NCBI RefSeq assembly: GCF_014207935.1
Contig: NZ_JACHLL010000004.1
Coordinates: 1-64,000 of the forward strand
Reading direction: 5' to 3'
Origin: Pseudomonas fluvialis
GTDB taxonomy: Bacteria; Pseudomonadota; Gammaproteobacteria; Pseudomonadales; Pseudomonadaceae
Length of the DNA stretch: 64,000 nucleotides
Shown one piece after another: positions 16,968-26,989 of the stretch. A program made the position numbers and the translations under genes. The notes under the pieces were generated by a model. It ran no database searches. It saw only the letters and a program-made list of their open reading frames with translations, and had not been told where the DNA came from. The number at the start of each line of letters is the position of its first letter. The first letter of the stretch is position 1.

Positions 16968-18161
16968 GTGACCCTACAACCCGTGGAAACCCTGCTCGCC
17001 GCCCTGCTGGTCCTGCTCCTGGGACGCGGCGTCAACCGTCTGGTGCCGCTCCTGGCGCGCTACAACATCCCCGAGCCGATCACCGGCGGCCTGCTGTTCG
17101 CCTGCGTGATGGCCGTACTGGGCGCCAGCCTGGGCTGGCAGATCAGCTTCGACGTAACCCTCAAGCCGGTACTGCTGCTGACTTTCTTTGCCGCCGTCGG
17201 CCTGTCGGCCAACCTCGGCCTGCTGCGCCAGGGCGGCAAGCGCCTGCTGCTGTTCGTACTGGTGCTGATCCCCTTCCTCTTTCTGCAGAACACGCTCGGC
17301 GTGCTGCTGGCCTGGGGGCTGGACCTGCACCCGCTGATGGGACTGGTCGGCGGCAGCATCACCCTGGTCGGCGGTCACGGCACCGGCGCGGCCTATGCCG
17401 AGCGTTTTGCCGAAGTGCACAACATCCAGTCGATCATGGAACTGGCGATGACCGCGGCCACCCTCGGGCTGGTGCTTGGCGGCATTGCCGGCGGACCGCT
17501 GGCGCAGTGGCTGATCAAGCGCCACCAGCTCGCTGGCGCCGATGGCAAGGCCGCGGAGATCAGCCACAGCAGCGACGGCGATGCCGACTCGGTACGCGCC
17601 GGCAACTTCGTCCCGGTACTGGCCGCCACCCTGCTGGCCGTACTGGCCGGCCAGGCCACCGCCGAATGGATCGGCGAAGGCACCATCACCCTGCCCAGCT
17701 TCCTATGGTGCCTGCTGTATGGCGTGCTGATCCGCAACCTCGGCCACTTTGTCGGTCTGCGACTGAACGACGATGCCATCGAGCTGGTGTCCTCGGTCAA
17801 CCTGTCACTGTTCCTCGCCATTACCATGATGGCCCTGAGCCTGGCCAGCGTGTTCAGCCTGGCCGGCCCGCTCATGCTGATCCTGCTCGGCCAGTTGCTG
17901 CTGGTGCTGATCTACGGCGCCCTGGTGACCTATCGCTGGACCGGCCGCGACTATGAAAGCGCGGTGATGTCCGCCGCCTTCTGCGGCTTCGCCATGGGCG
18001 CCACCGCCACGGCGATCGCCAACATGCAGGCCATCACCCAGCGCTATGGCCCCTCGCCCCAGGCCTTTGTGGTGGTGCCGCTGGTCGGCGCCTTCCTCAT
18101 CGACCTGCTCAATGCCCTGGTGCTCACCGGGTTCCTTTCGCTGCCAGGGATGGGGAGCTGA
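16968..18161 (+). CDS. gltS: Sodium/glutamate symporter GltS
   Basis: This 397-residue membrane protein has the two repeated halves typical of GltS. Characteristic sequence includes PEPITGGLLF near residue 38, GGHGTGAAYAERF near 140 and FCGFAMGATATAIANM near 335. It imports glutamate with sodium across the inner membrane. GGAG precedes the start. The following lipoprotein gene begins 2 bp after its stop, so the two are one transcript. Confidence 0.9.
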   Translation: MTLQPVETLLAALLVLLLGRGVNRLVPLLARYNIPEPITGGLLFACVMAVLGASLGWQISFDVTLKPVLLLTFFAAVGLSANLGLLRQGGKRLLLFVLVLIPFLFLQNTLGVLLAWGLDLHPLMGLVGGSITLVGGHGTGAAYAERFAEVHNIQSIMELAMTAATLGLVLGGIAGGPLAQWLIKRHQLAGADGKAAEISHSSDGDADSVRAGNFVPVLAATLLAVLAGQATAEWIGEGTITLPSFLWCLLYGVLIRNLGHFVGLRLNDDAIELVSSVNLSLFLAITMMALSLASVFSLAGPLMLILLGQLLLVLIYGALVTYRWTGRDYESAVMSAAFCGFAMGATATAIANMQAITQRYGPSPQAFVVVPLVGAFLIDLLNALVLTGFLSLPGMGS

Positions 18162-18163
18162 CC

Positions 18164-19663
18164 ATGCTGCGTTATCTGTTACTGAGTCTCTGCCTGCTGC
18201 TGTCGGCCTGCTCCCAGGGTCCCGACGGCGAACGCCTTCAACGCGACCTGCAGGAACGCCTGGACCAGGTGTTCGGCACCGGCAGCGTGAGCATCAGCCA
18301 GCTGCAACGCCGCGGCTCGGCCAGCGATGCCCATGCCGACAGCGGCAGCACTCAGCGCATCGTCTACTTCGATGCCCAGCTCAAACTGGCCAGTGCCCGT
18401 GACTTCAGCTCCTGGGACTCGCCCGGCATCGCCACCCTGATCAGCGCCACCGGTGCAGGCCCGCGCGGCATCAAGGGCGTCAACAGCCAGGGCAATGACC
18501 TTGGTGATCAGCTCAGCGTGCATGGCAGCCTGATCTACCGGCGCGTTGGCGATAACTGGGAAGTCCTGCTGCCCCAGGGCTTCAGCCCGAGCAAGGCGCC
18601 GGAACTGGGCGAGGACAGCCCGCAGCAGCGCCGCGAGATGCTGGTCAGCGCCATCAGTACGGCCCTCAACCTGGCACCGCAGGGCAGCAATCCGCGGCAG
18701 ATCGAAATCATTCGCGAGGAAATGGCCCGTACCCTGGCCAGTATTCAGGGGCGCATCAGTCGCCAGGAAAACGGCTTCGGCATCGCCAGCGGCAGCACCA
18801 GCGGTCAGTACAGCCGCTTCGCCAAAGCCTTCAGCATGCAGTTGCGCGAGCAGGGTCTGAACATGACGCCGCTGACCACCGAGGGCGGTCTGGACAACCT
18901 GGAACTGCTGCGTAACGGCGAGACCACCCTGGCGCTGTCGCAGAGCGACCTCAGCCATCAGGCTCTGGCCGGCAGCGGCCCGTTCAGCGGCGACACGCCG
19001 TTCACCCAGCTGCGCGCCCTGGCCAGCCTATACCCGGAGCCGCTGCATGTGCTGGTGCTCAAGGGCGGGCCCAAGGCCGTCAGCGAACTGGCCGGCAAGC
19101 GGGTCAATATCGGGCCGCGCGGCTCGGCCAGTCAGGGCACCGCCCTGGCCGTGCTGGCCGCCCACGGCATTCTCCGTGAACAGCTCGCCGCCGCCCGCGA
19201 ACTGGATCTTCCGGAAGCGCTCAAGGCCCTGCGCGACGGCGAGCTGGATGCCATCGTGCAGGTCATCGGCGCCCCTGCCGATGCCATCCGCGCCGCCAGT
19301 GAAGACCTCGACCTGCGCCTGCTGCCTCTGCAGGCCGATGCCGTCCGCCAGGTGCTGGAACAACTCCCCGGTACCTTTGCCCTGCAACTGCCCAGCGGCA
19401 CCTATCCGCGTCAGCAGCAACCCCTGGCCACCCTGGCGGTGAGCAGCTTGCTGTTGTGTGATGCCAGCCTGAGTGTCAACGAAGCGAAACAGCTGGTGAC
19501 TGCCCTGTTTGCCGGCAATCCCCAATGGCTGGCTGCCGGCAGCGTGCAAGGTGCCCAGCTATCGCTGGCCAATGCCCGCCGTGGACTCGGCGTGCCGCTG
19601 CACGAAGGGGCCATACAGGCCCTGCAGGCATTGACGCAGGACAGCGGCAAAGCGGCGGATTGA
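18164..19663 (+). CDS. TAXI-family solute-binding lipoprotein with a long N-terminal extension
   Basis: This 499-residue protein has a lipoprotein signal (LLLSAC, Cys16). Residues from about 205 match the TAXI family of TRAP-transporter binding proteins (FGIASGSTSGQYSRFAKAFS, VNIGPRGSASQGTALAVL, IVQVIGAPADAI). The preceding 185 residues do not belong to the usual TAXI domain of roughly 320 residues and I do not recognise them. No TRAP membrane subunit lies nearby; the gene follows gltS by 2 bp, so it may feed or sense solutes for another transporter. The function is uncertain. Confidence 0.8.
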   Translation: MLRYLLLSLCLLLSACSQGPDGERLQRDLQERLDQVFGTGSVSISQLQRRGSASDAHADSGSTQRIVYFDAQLKLASARDFSSWDSPGIATLISATGAGPRGIKGVNSQGNDLGDQLSVHGSLIYRRVGDNWEVLLPQGFSPSKAPELGEDSPQQRREMLVSAISTALNLAPQGSNPRQIEIIREEMARTLASIQGRISRQENGFGIASGSTSGQYSRFAKAFSMQLREQGLNMTPLTTEGGLDNLELLRNGETTLALSQSDLSHQALAGSGPFSGDTPFTQLRALASLYPEPLHVLVLKGGPKAVSELAGKRVNIGPRGSASQGTALAVLAAHGILREQLAAARELDLPEALKALRDGELDAIVQVIGAPADAIRAASEDLDLRLLPLQADAVRQVLEQLPGTFALQLPSGTYPRQQQPLATLAVSSLLLCDASLSVNEAKQLVTALFAGNPQWLAAGSVQGAQLSLANARRGLGVPLHEGAIQALQALTQDSGKAAD

Positions 19664-19672
19664 ATCTAGACT

Positions 19673-19707
19673 TCTGTCAGACAGGGGCGCAGTCCCCGGC
19701 TGACAGA
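19673..19707 (+). promoter_or_regulatory. Hairpin covering the ribosome site of the PAS sensor gene
   Basis: TCTGTCAG pairs with CTGACAGA, and an inner GGGG/CCCC pair extends the stem. The 3' arm runs into the AGAGG ribosome site of the gene starting at 19716. It could end the gltS-TAXI transcript (but no T-run follows) or mask translation of the sensor. Confidence 0.45.
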
Positions 19708-19715
19708 GGTTATCC

Positions 19716-22331
19716 ATGCGTTCATACCTGGCCTTGGCCGGCAAACTGGCCGCAGCCTATCTGCTGTTCAGCACCCTGTGGATTTTCCTCAGCGACAGCC
19801 TGCTGAGCTTCCTGTTCAGCAATGCCGAGCAGATCGCCTTGCTGCAGACCAGCAAGGGCCTGCTGTTTGTCGTACTCAGCAGCATCGCCATCGGCGCCCT
19901 GGCGCTGTTCCTTGGTGAGCGCCTGGAACGCACCGCAACCTTGCTGCAACAGCGCACCAACGAACTCGCCGAAGTCGAAGAGCAGGGCAACCTCGGCAGC
20001 TGGCGCTATGACGGCCAGTTCCACTGGTCATGCCAGGCTGCCAAACTGCTTGGCAGTGCGCCCGACTGCTCATTGGAGGAGCTGCTGATCCTGATCTGCC
20101 CGGCAGATCGCGGCGGCCTGCAGCGATCCCTGATCGCCTGCCTGGACGAGCAGCAGGACGGCTTCAACCTGCACCTGCAACTCAACCGCGCGCCCACCCC
20201 TCACGCCAGCCAGTGGCTGCAGATCTGCGCCCAGCGCAGCACAACGGATGGTCATCTACACGGCACCCTGCGTGATGTCACCGGTCAGCGCCTGGATCAG
20301 GAGGCCCTGCGCGAGAGCGAGCAGCGCTTCCGCCGCCTGCTCGAACAGACGCCGCGCATTGCCGTGCAGGCCTATGACCGCGAGCGCCGGGTAATTTTCT
20401 GGAACGCCTCCAGCGAGCGCCTTTACGGCTACAGCCTGACCGAAGCACTGGGCCGGCGCCTGGAAGAGCTGATCATTCCCGAGCCGATGCAGGACAGGGT
20501 CATCAGCGACATCCAGCGCTGGATGAATGGCGGCCCGCCGCTGCCACCCAGCGAGCTGGCCCTGCGCCGCAAGGACGGCAGCCTGGTCTGGGTGTACTCC
20601 TCACACCTGCTGCTGCGCAACCGGCAAAACCAGCCAGAGATGTACTGCCTGGACATCGACCTCAGCGAGCTCAAGCAGACCAGCATGGCCCTGCACAACA
20701 GCGAACTGCGCTTCCGCCAGTTGGTCGAGCAGCTCGGCGAGGCCATCTTCCTCTGCGATGCCCAGCTGCATCTGCGTTTCGTCAACCCGGCCTGGCTCAG
20801 CCTGCACAAATGCAGCGAGAGCGACAGCCTGGGCCAACCACTGTGGCTGTTCTTTGACCCGGAGGACGCCGCCCTGGTACGCGAACGCGCCGCCGCCATC
20901 CTCAATGGTCAGGAGCAGCACTGGAGTCGCGAGCTGCGCCTGCGTAGCGATACCCGGCAGACCCGCTGGGCGCGCCTGGAAATTGCCCGCGACGCCCTCG
21001 ACGGCGGCCTGCGCGGCAGCCTCACCGACACCCAGTTGCAGCACCATAACCGCCTGCTGCAGGAGGCACGCAATGCCACCCTGGACGCCCTGCTCGGCCA
21101 TCGCCCGCTGAAAGAAATCCTGCTCGACATCACCCAGCGCCTGCAGCAGATCAACCCGCGCATGCGCACCTCCATCATGCTCAAGGATGCCGAGAACCGC
21201 CTGCACACGGCCGCTGCACCAACCTTGCCGGAGGCCTATCTGCAGGCCATCGAGGGGATCGAGGCCCTACCCGGCGTCGGCTCCTGCGGCCATGCCGCCG
21301 CCACGGGCGAGCTGACCATTGCCGCCGACCTGCAGCAGCACCCCAACTGGGCCAACTACCGCCAACTGGTCGCCAGCTTCGGCCTGCGCGCCTGCTGGTC
21401 TCTGCCGTTCAAGAACGAGCGCGGTGAAGTCCTCGGCACCTTCGGCGTGTACTACGAGGAGCCTACCCAGCCCAGCGCCAGTGATATCCGCCTGGTCGCC
21501 GACTTCACCCGCCTGATCGTGCTGGCCATCGAGCAATCGCGCCGCGAGGACGACCGCGAAGACAGCGAGCAGCGCTTTCGCGCCACCTTCGAGCAGGCCG
21601 CCAGCGGTCTGGCCCTGGTCAGTACCCAGGGGCGCTTCCTGCGGGTCAACCGGCATATCTGCGAACTGCTCGGCTACAGCGAGGCCGAGCTACTGCACAT
21701 GACGTTCCAGGATGTCACCCACCCGGACGATATCGACAATGATCTGCAGCAAGCCAGACGCCTGCGCGATGGCGAGATCACCGGCTACAGCCTGGACAAG
21801 CGTTACCGGCGCAAGGATGGCAGCCTGCTCTGGGGACGACTGGACGTGGCCCTGCACCGCAATGCCCAGGGCCAACCGCAGTTCTACATATCCAGCGTGC
21901 AGGACATCGGCTGGCGCAAACAGCAGGAGCGCGAGCTGCAACTGGCCGCCACGGTCTTCCACAACAGCCACGAGGCCATGGTGCTGGTCGACGTCCAGCG
22001 CCGGGTCATTACCGCCAACCCGGCCTTTACCCGCCTCACCGGCCTGTCCCTTGAGCAACTGCTTGGCCGGCGCCTGCCACCACCGGATCGCCACAGCTCC
22101 GGGCGAGCGCAACTGCGCCAGCTGTGGCAGCAGCTGCAGGAACACGGCCACTGGAGCGGCGAGCTGCAGGCCCAGTTCGGCAACCAGCCGCATCAGCTGT
22201 GGCTCAGCGCCAGCCGCGCCGACACTCGGGACAGCCCGCTCGATGAGACGCAGTACATCCTGCTGTTCAATGACCTCAACCCGCGACAAAACACCACGAC
22301 CGCTGGCAGCCACCACCGGTCCGGGAGTTGA
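19716..22331 (+). CDS. Membrane PAS/GAF sensor without a visible output domain
   Basis: The 871-residue protein has two N-terminal membrane spans (about 8-30 and 44-66). PAS-type domains follow (near 95-200, 205-325 and 330-445), then a GAF domain (about 455-605, ICPAD-like and GVYYEEPTQPSASDIRLV), then two more PAS domains (610-735 and 745-860). It ends in an ordinary stop with no GGDEF, EAL, histidine kinase or methyl-accepting module, although proteins with this layout normally carry one. No second gene for an output follows within frame. It may be a truncated c-di-GMP enzyme or act through partners. Confidence 0.75.
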   Translation: MRSYLALAGKLAAAYLLFSTLWIFLSDSLLSFLFSNAEQIALLQTSKGLLFVVLSSIAIGALALFLGERLERTATLLQQRTNELAEVEEQGNLGSWRYDGQFHWSCQAAKLLGSAPDCSLEELLILICPADRGGLQRSLIACLDEQQDGFNLHLQLNRAPTPHASQWLQICAQRSTTDGHLHGTLRDVTGQRLDQEALRESEQRFRRLLEQTPRIAVQAYDRERRVIFWNASSERLYGYSLTEALGRRLEELIIPEPMQDRVISDIQRWMNGGPPLPPSELALRRKDGSLVWVYSSHLLLRNRQNQPEMYCLDIDLSELKQTSMALHNSELRFRQLVEQLGEAIFLCDAQLHLRFVNPAWLSLHKCSESDSLGQPLWLFFDPEDAALVRERAAAILNGQEQHWSRELRLRSDTRQTRWARLEIARDALDGGLRGSLTDTQLQHHNRLLQEARNATLDALLGHRPLKEILLDITQRLQQINPRMRTSIMLKDAENRLHTAAAPTLPEAYLQAIEGIEALPGVGSCGHAAATGELTIAADLQQHPNWANYRQLVASFGLRACWSLPFKNERGEVLGTFGVYYEEPTQPSASDIRLVADFTRLIVLAIEQSRREDDREDSEQRFRATFEQAASGLALVSTQGRFLRVNRHICELLGYSEAELLHMTFQDVTHPDDIDNDLQQARRLRDGEITGYSLDKRYRRKDGSLLWGRLDVALHRNAQGQPQFYISSVQDIGWRKQQERELQLAATVFHNSHEAMVLVDVQRRVITANPAFTRLTGLSLEQLLGRRLPPPDRHSSGRAQLRQLWQQLQEHGHWSGELQAQFGNQPHQLWLSASRADTRDSPLDETQYILLFNDLNPRQNTTTAGSHHRSGS

Positions 22332-22397
22332 CCCAGATCATCCTCAATGAACCTTGTCGGCCTAGACTGATTGTCCCAGCCATCAGGAGGAACCGTC

Positions 22398-22583
22398 ATG
22401 AAAATTGAGCTGAACGCCCTGAGCAAACCGCAAGGCCGCGCCTGGCAGGTCTGCCTCGACCAGCACAGCGTGACCTTCCGCAGCGAGGCCGAAGCCCGCG
22501 CCTTTGTCGCCACCCTGGAAGCCCGCCTGCACGCCCCGCACGTGTTGCCGCGCGAGTCGCGGCAACAGCGCATGGCCAGCTGA
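22398..22583 (+). CDS. Small conserved hypothetical protein
   Basis: A 61-residue protein (MKIELNALSKPQGRAWQVC...) with no signal or membrane span. A strong AGGAGG 7 bp before the ATG at 22398 fixes the start; an upstream in-frame ATG at 22371 lacks one. Acidic-then-basic composition and an SEAEARAFVATLEARL helix are all that can be said. It ends directly against the convergent efflux gene. Confidence 0.65.
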   Translation: MKIELNALSKPQGRAWQVCLDQHSVTFRSEAEARAFVATLEARLHAPHVLPRESRQQRMAS

Positions 22584-23768
22584 TCAGCGCAGCGGCCGAC
22601 CCGCCTGCCAGTGCCGCGCCAGCAGGCTGCTGAGCAGGGCCAGAGCCGCGCAACTACTGATCACCAGCGCCATCGGCCAGGCACTGCCATCATGCAGCAC
22701 GCCCACCAGGGCTGAACTGACCCCGGCAATCGCAAACTGGATAAAGCCCAGCAACGCCGAGGCGCTACCGGCATGCGCTGCCTGCCCGGACATGGCGCAG
22801 GCCGAGGCGTTGGGCAGCAGGCACCCCAGGCTGGCAATGCCGATGAACAGCGGCAACAGCAAAGGCCACAGATGCTGCGGCTGCCAGGCAGACACCGCCA
22901 GCAGCACCAGGCTGGCGGCCAGGTGCAGGATCATGATGCGACTTAGCCACACCTCCGGGCCGGCATAGCGCATCAACCACGCATTGACCTGTGCCGCCAG
23001 GATGAAGCCGGCGGCATTGGCCCCGAAGACCCAGCCAAAGCGATCCGCCGGAATCCCGTAGAGTTCGATGAACACATAGGGTGAACCGGCGATATAGGCG
23101 AACATACCGGCCATCACCAGACCGCCGCTGAGGGCATAGCTGACGAACAGACGGTTGCCCAGCAGCCGCGCGTACTGCCGGCCAGCATGCCGGAGCGGAA
23201 TATGAGGCGCCTGCGGCCGGTGGGTTTCCGGCAGCCAGAGCGTCACCGCCAGCGCCGACAGGCCGCTGAACAGGGTCAGGCTGATGAAGATCCAGCGCCA
23301 GCTGGCATGTTCCAGCAGCCAGCCACCGGCCAGCGGCGCGAGGATCGGCGCCAGGCCCATGACCAGCATCAGTTGCGAGAACACCTTGGCCGAGGCCAGC
23401 GGATCGCACAGGTCGCGCACCACTGCACGGGCGATGACCATGCCGGCGCAGCCGCCCAGGGCCTGAACAAACCGCGCGGCAATCAGTTGATCGAGGCTGC
23501 CGGCCATGGCGCAGGCCAGCGACGCCAGGGTGAACAGGGCAATCCCGCCCAACAGCGGCAGACGCCGGCCGAAACGGTCGGCCAGCGGCCCGTAGACCAA
23601 TTGGCCAAGGGCGACCCCCACGAAGTAGGCCGACAGGCTCAACTGCACATGATCGACATCGCTGGCAAACTCACGCGCCAGGGTCGGGAAGCTCGGCAGG
23701 TAGAAATCGATAGCCAGCGGACCAAAAGCACTCAGCGCCCCCAGGATCAGCAGAATCGGCAAATTCAC
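22584..23768 (-). CDS. Bcr/CflA-family drug-resistance MFS transporter
   Basis: This 394-residue, 12-span major facilitator has the Bcr/CflA opening ILGALSAFGPLAIDFYLPSF and the family motif A loop GPLADRFGRR. Motif C-like sequence (GLAPILAPLAGGWLLE) follows. The family exports bicyclomycin, chloramphenicol or sulfonamides by proton antiport; the substrate here is unknown. It lies downstream of the RND genes on the same strand, separated by a hairpin. Confidence 0.88.
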   Translation of the reverse strand: MNLPILLILGALSAFGPLAIDFYLPSFPTLAREFASDVDHVQLSLSAYFVGVALGQLVYGPLADRFGRRLPLLGGIALFTLASLACAMAGSLDQLIAARFVQALGGCAGMVIARAVVRDLCDPLASAKVFSQLMLVMGLAPILAPLAGGWLLEHASWRWIFISLTLFSGLSALAVTLWLPETHRPQAPHIPLRHAGRQYARLLGNRLFVSYALSGGLVMAGMFAYIAGSPYVFIELYGIPADRFGWVFGANAAGFILAAQVNAWLMRYAGPEVWLSRIMILHLAASLVLLAVSAWQPQHLWPLLLPLFIGIASLGCLLPNASACAMSGQAAHAGSASALLGFIQFAIAGVSSALVGVLHDGSAWPMALVISSCAALALLSSLLARHWQAGRPLR

Positions 23769-23787
23769 GTCATGCGCTCTCGTCAGA

Positions 23788-23817
23788 CAACAACGCCACC
23801 CGAGGGTGGCGTTGTTG
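23788..23817 (-). terminator. Hairpin after the RND efflux operon
   Basis: A 13-bp stem (CAACAACGCCACC with GGTGGCGTTGTTG) closes on a 4-nt loop between the RND pump gene and the MFS gene. The trailing sequence on the minus strand has only a weak T-run, so termination may be partial. Confidence 0.6.
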
Positions 23818-23833
23818 GCAAGTCGTTATCGAC

Positions 23834-26800
23834 TCAGTGCGGGCTGTCGCCGGTCGCCACCGGTTTCTTGCCCAGTTTATCCAGCTTGGCGCTGAAGCTT
23901 TCGACCCACAGGTAGAACATCGGAATCATAAAGATCGCCAGCAGGGTCGCCGCCAGCATGCCGCCGATCACCCCGGTGCCGATCGAGTGGCGGCTGGCGG
24001 AGCCTGCGCCACTGCTGATGGCCAGCGGCACGCAGCCGAGGATGAAGGCCAGTGAGGTCATCACGATCGGGCGGAAGCGCAGCTTGGCGGCTTCCAGCGC
24101 CGACTCGAAGATGCCCTTGCCTTCCTCGCGCAGCATCACGGCAAACTCGATGATCAGGATGGCGTTCTTCGCCGCCAGGCCGATCAGGGTGATCAGGCCG
24201 ACCTGGAAGTACAGGTCGTTCTGAATCCCGCGCAGCCACACGGCCAGGATCGCGCCGAACACCGCGAACGGCACCGCGGTGACCACCGCCAACGGCAGGC
24301 TCCAGCGCTCGTACTGGGCGGCGAGGATGAGGAACACCATGATCAGGCCGAAGACGAAGGCAATACTGCCCGAGCCCTGGCTGGCCAGTTCCTGATAGGC
24401 CGAGCCGATCCAGCCCACGGTGTAGTCACTGCCCAGAACCTCGGCAGCCACTTCCTGGATCGCCGCGATCGCCTGGCCGGAACTGTAGCCCGGCGCCGGC
24501 CCACCGAGAATCTTCGCCGCCGGGTAGACGTTGAAGCGGGTGAAGGTTTCCGGGCCGAGGATGCGCTCGACCTTGATCAGCGAGGACAGTGGAATCAGGT
24601 CGCCGCTGTTGGAGCGCACATAGACCTGCGACAAGTCCTGCGGCTTGCGGCGGAACTCGGCCTCGGACTGCAGGCTGACCTTCCAGGTACGGCCGAACAG
24701 GTTGAAGTCGTTGACGTAGTAGCTGCCGAACGTCGATTGCATGGCCGTGTACACATCGTTGACCGCCACGCCCAGGGCGCGGGTCTTGGTGCGGTCGAGG
24801 TCGACGAAGTACTGCGGCACGTTGGCGGCAAAGGTGGTCTGCATGCCGGCCAGCTCAGGACGCTTGGCCGCGGCGGCGAGAAACTCCTGAACCTTGGCTG
24901 CCATCTGCTGGGCCGTGGCGCCGCTGCGGTTCTGGATGAAGGCCTCGAAACCGCCGGTGGTGCTCATGCCGGTAATGGGCGGCGGGTTGAAGGAGGCCAT
25001 CATGCCGTCCTTCTCCTGCATGCCCATGGCTATGAAAGTCCGGGTCAGGTTGCGTGCATCCAGCTCCGGCGTGGTGCGCTCCTTCCAGTCCTTGAGCGGC
25101 ACGAAGGTTACCGCGGCGTTGGTGCGGTTACTGTTGGAAAGGATGTCCATGCCGGCAAAGGTCACCACGTCGCGGGTTGCCGGGTGCGCCATCAGCTTCT
25201 TGTCGAAATCGCTGGTGAGCGCATCGGTACGCGACAACGAGGCCGCCGGCGGCAGGAAGTAGGCATTGAGCACGTAGCCCTGGTCTTCGTCCGGCACCAG
25301 CGAGGTCGGCACGCGGGAGAACAGACCGACGGTCAGGGCGATCATGCCGCCGAACAGCAACAGACCGACCAGCGAGCGCTTGAGGAAGAAGGTGACCCCG
25401 GCGCCATAGGCCTCGGTCATCCTGTCGAAGGCGCGGTTGAACGCGCGGAACGGCGCAATCGGCTCCTTGTGCTCGTCCTTCAGCAGCAGCGCGCAAAGCG
25501 CAGGCGACAGGGTCAGAGCGACGATACCGGAGATCACCACCGACACCGCAATGGTGATCGCGAACTGCTTGTACATCTCGCCGCTGAGTCCGCCGAGGAA
25601 GCCCACCGGGACGAACACGGCACACAGCACCAGAACGATGGCGATGATCGGCCCGGTAACCTCCTCCATGGCCTTGATCGCCGCCTCGCGCGCACTGATC
25701 TTCTCGGTACGCATCACCCGCTCGACGTTCTCGATCACCACGATGGCGTCGTCCACCACGATACCGATGGCCAGCACCAGGCCGAACAGGGTCAGCAGGT
25801 TGATCGAAAAGCCCAGCAGGTACATGCCGGCAAAGGTGCCGACCAGCGACACCGGGATGGCCAGCACCGGGATCAGCGTGGCGCGCCAGTTCTGCAGGAA
25901 GATGAAGACCACCAGCACCACCAGGGCCAGGGCCTCGAAGAAGGTATGGATCACCTCCTCGATGGACACCTCGACAAACACCGTGGTGTCGTAGGGAATC
26001 TTGTATTCGATGCCATCCGGGAAACGCTCGGACAGCCGCGCCATGGTGTCACGCACGGCCTGAGCAGTATCCAGGGCGTTGGCACCCGGCTGCGGGTAGA
26101 TGCCGAAGGAGGCATTGCGCTGGCCGTTGAGTGAGGTCACTAGCGAGTAGTCCTGGGCACCCAGCTCGACCCGGGCAACATCGCCGAGGGTCAGGCTGGC
26201 GCCGCTGTCGTCGCTGCGAAGAATGATCTGCTCGAATTGTTTGGCATCGACCAGACGGCCTTGGGTGGTCACCGTGTAGGTGAATGCCTGCGGCTCGTTG
26301 AGTGGCTCCTGGCCGAAGCTGCCGGCGGCAAACTGCGAGTTCTGCTCGCGGATGGCGTTGACCACGTCGGTCGGCGTGAGGCCGTACTCGGCCAGCTTGT
26401 CCGGGCGCAGCCAGACACGCATGGAGTAGTCCTTGGCGCCGAACTGGGTGACGTCACCCACGCCGGGCAGGCGCTTGATTTCGTCGATGACGTTGATCAG
26501 CGCGTAGTTGCTGATCTCCAGCGGCGTCTTCGAATTATCCGGGGAGAACATCGTCACCATCTGCAGGATGTCCGACGACTTCTTCATCACCGTCACACCC
26601 TGCCGGCGCACTTCCTCCGGCAGCTTGGACAGTGCGGCCTGCACCCGGTTGTTGACGTCGATGGTGGCCTGATCCGGGTCGCGACCGACCTGGAAGTACA
26701 CCGAGAGGTTCATGCTGCCGCTGCCGGCCGAGGTCGACAGCTGGTAGATCATGCCCTCGACGCCGTTGATCTGCTGCTCCAGCGGCGCGGCGACCGTCTC

Positions 26801-26977
26801 GGCAATCACCTGGGCACTGGCACCTGGGTAGCTGGTGGTGACCTGTACCTGCGGCGGCAGGATCTGCGGGTATTGCGCCACCGGCAGGCTTTTCATGGCC
26901 GCCAGGCCGGCCAGGGTGATGACGATGGAGACCACCGCCGCGAAGATCGGCCGATCGATAAAGAAACGTGAGATCAC
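23834..26977 (-). CDS. HAE-1 family RND efflux pump (AcrB/MexB type)
   Basis: This 1047-residue inner-membrane pump begins [18 protein letters not shown]. It carries the proton-relay motif [16 protein letters not shown] in span 4 and the family sequences [25 protein letters not shown] and [15 protein letters not shown]. The length matches AcrB/MexB (about 1045). It captures drugs from the periplasm and passes them to an outer-membrane channel by proton exchange. The adaptor gene precedes it by 12 bp. No outer-membrane channel gene or dedicated repressor is adjacent, so it probably borrows an OprM-like channel from elsewhere. Confidence 0.92.
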   Translation of the reverse strand: MISRFFIDRPIFAAVVSIVITLAGLAAMKSLPVAQYPQILPPQVQVTTSYPGASAQVIAETVAAPLEQQINGVEGMIYQLSTSAGSGSMNLSVYFQVGRDPDQATIDVNNRVQAALSKLPEEVRRQGVTVMKKSSDILQMVTMFSPDNSKTPLEISNYALINVIDEIKRLPGVGDVTQFGAKDYSMRVWLRPDKLAEYGLTPTDVVNAIREQNSQFAAGSFGQEPLNEPQAFTYTVTTQGRLVDAKQFEQIILRSDDSGASLTLGDVARVELGAQDYSLVTSLNGQRNASFGIYPQPGANALDTAQAVRDTMARLSERFPDGIEYKIPYDTTVFVEVSIEEVIHTFFEALALVVLVVFIFLQNWRATLIPVLAIPVSLVGTFAGMYLLGFSINLLTLFGLVLAIGIVVDDAIVVIENVERVMRTEKISAREAAIKAMEEVTGPIIAIVLVLCAVFVPVGFLGGLSGEMYKQFAITIAVSVVISGIVALTLSPALCALLLKDEHKEPIAPFRAFNRAFDRMTEAYGAGVTFFLKRSLVGLLLFGGMIALTVGLFSRVPTSLVPDEDQGYVLNAYFLPPAASLSRTDALTSDFDKKLMAHPATRDVVTFAGMDILSNSNRTNAAVTFVPLKDWKERTTPELDARNLTRTFIAMGMQEKDGMMASFNPPPITGMSTTGGFEAFIQNRSGATAQQMAAKVQEFLAAAAKRPELAGMQTTFAANVPQYFVDLDRTKTRALGVAVNDVYTAMQSTFGSYYVNDFNLFGRTWKVSLQSEAEFRRKPQDLSQVYVRSNSGDLIPLSSLIKVERILGPETFTRFNVYPAAKILGGPAPGYSSGQAIAAIQEVAAEVLGSDYTVGWIGSAYQELASQGSGSIAFVFGLIMVFLILAAQYERWSLPLAVVTAVPFAVFGAILAVWLRGIQNDLYFQVGLITLIGLAAKNAILIIEFAVMLREEGKGIFESALEAAKLRFRPIVMTSLAFILGCVPLAISSGAGSASRHSIGTGVIGGMLAATLLAIFMIPMFYLWVESFSAKLDKLGKKPVATGDSPH

Positions 26978-26989
26978 GGCAAGGCTCCC

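Noticed and set aside
24737..26134. Plus-strand open frame of 465 codons opposite the RND pump
   Set aside because: Antisense of strongly conserved AcrB-type sequence; its product is His/Gln/Arg-rich shadow sequence.
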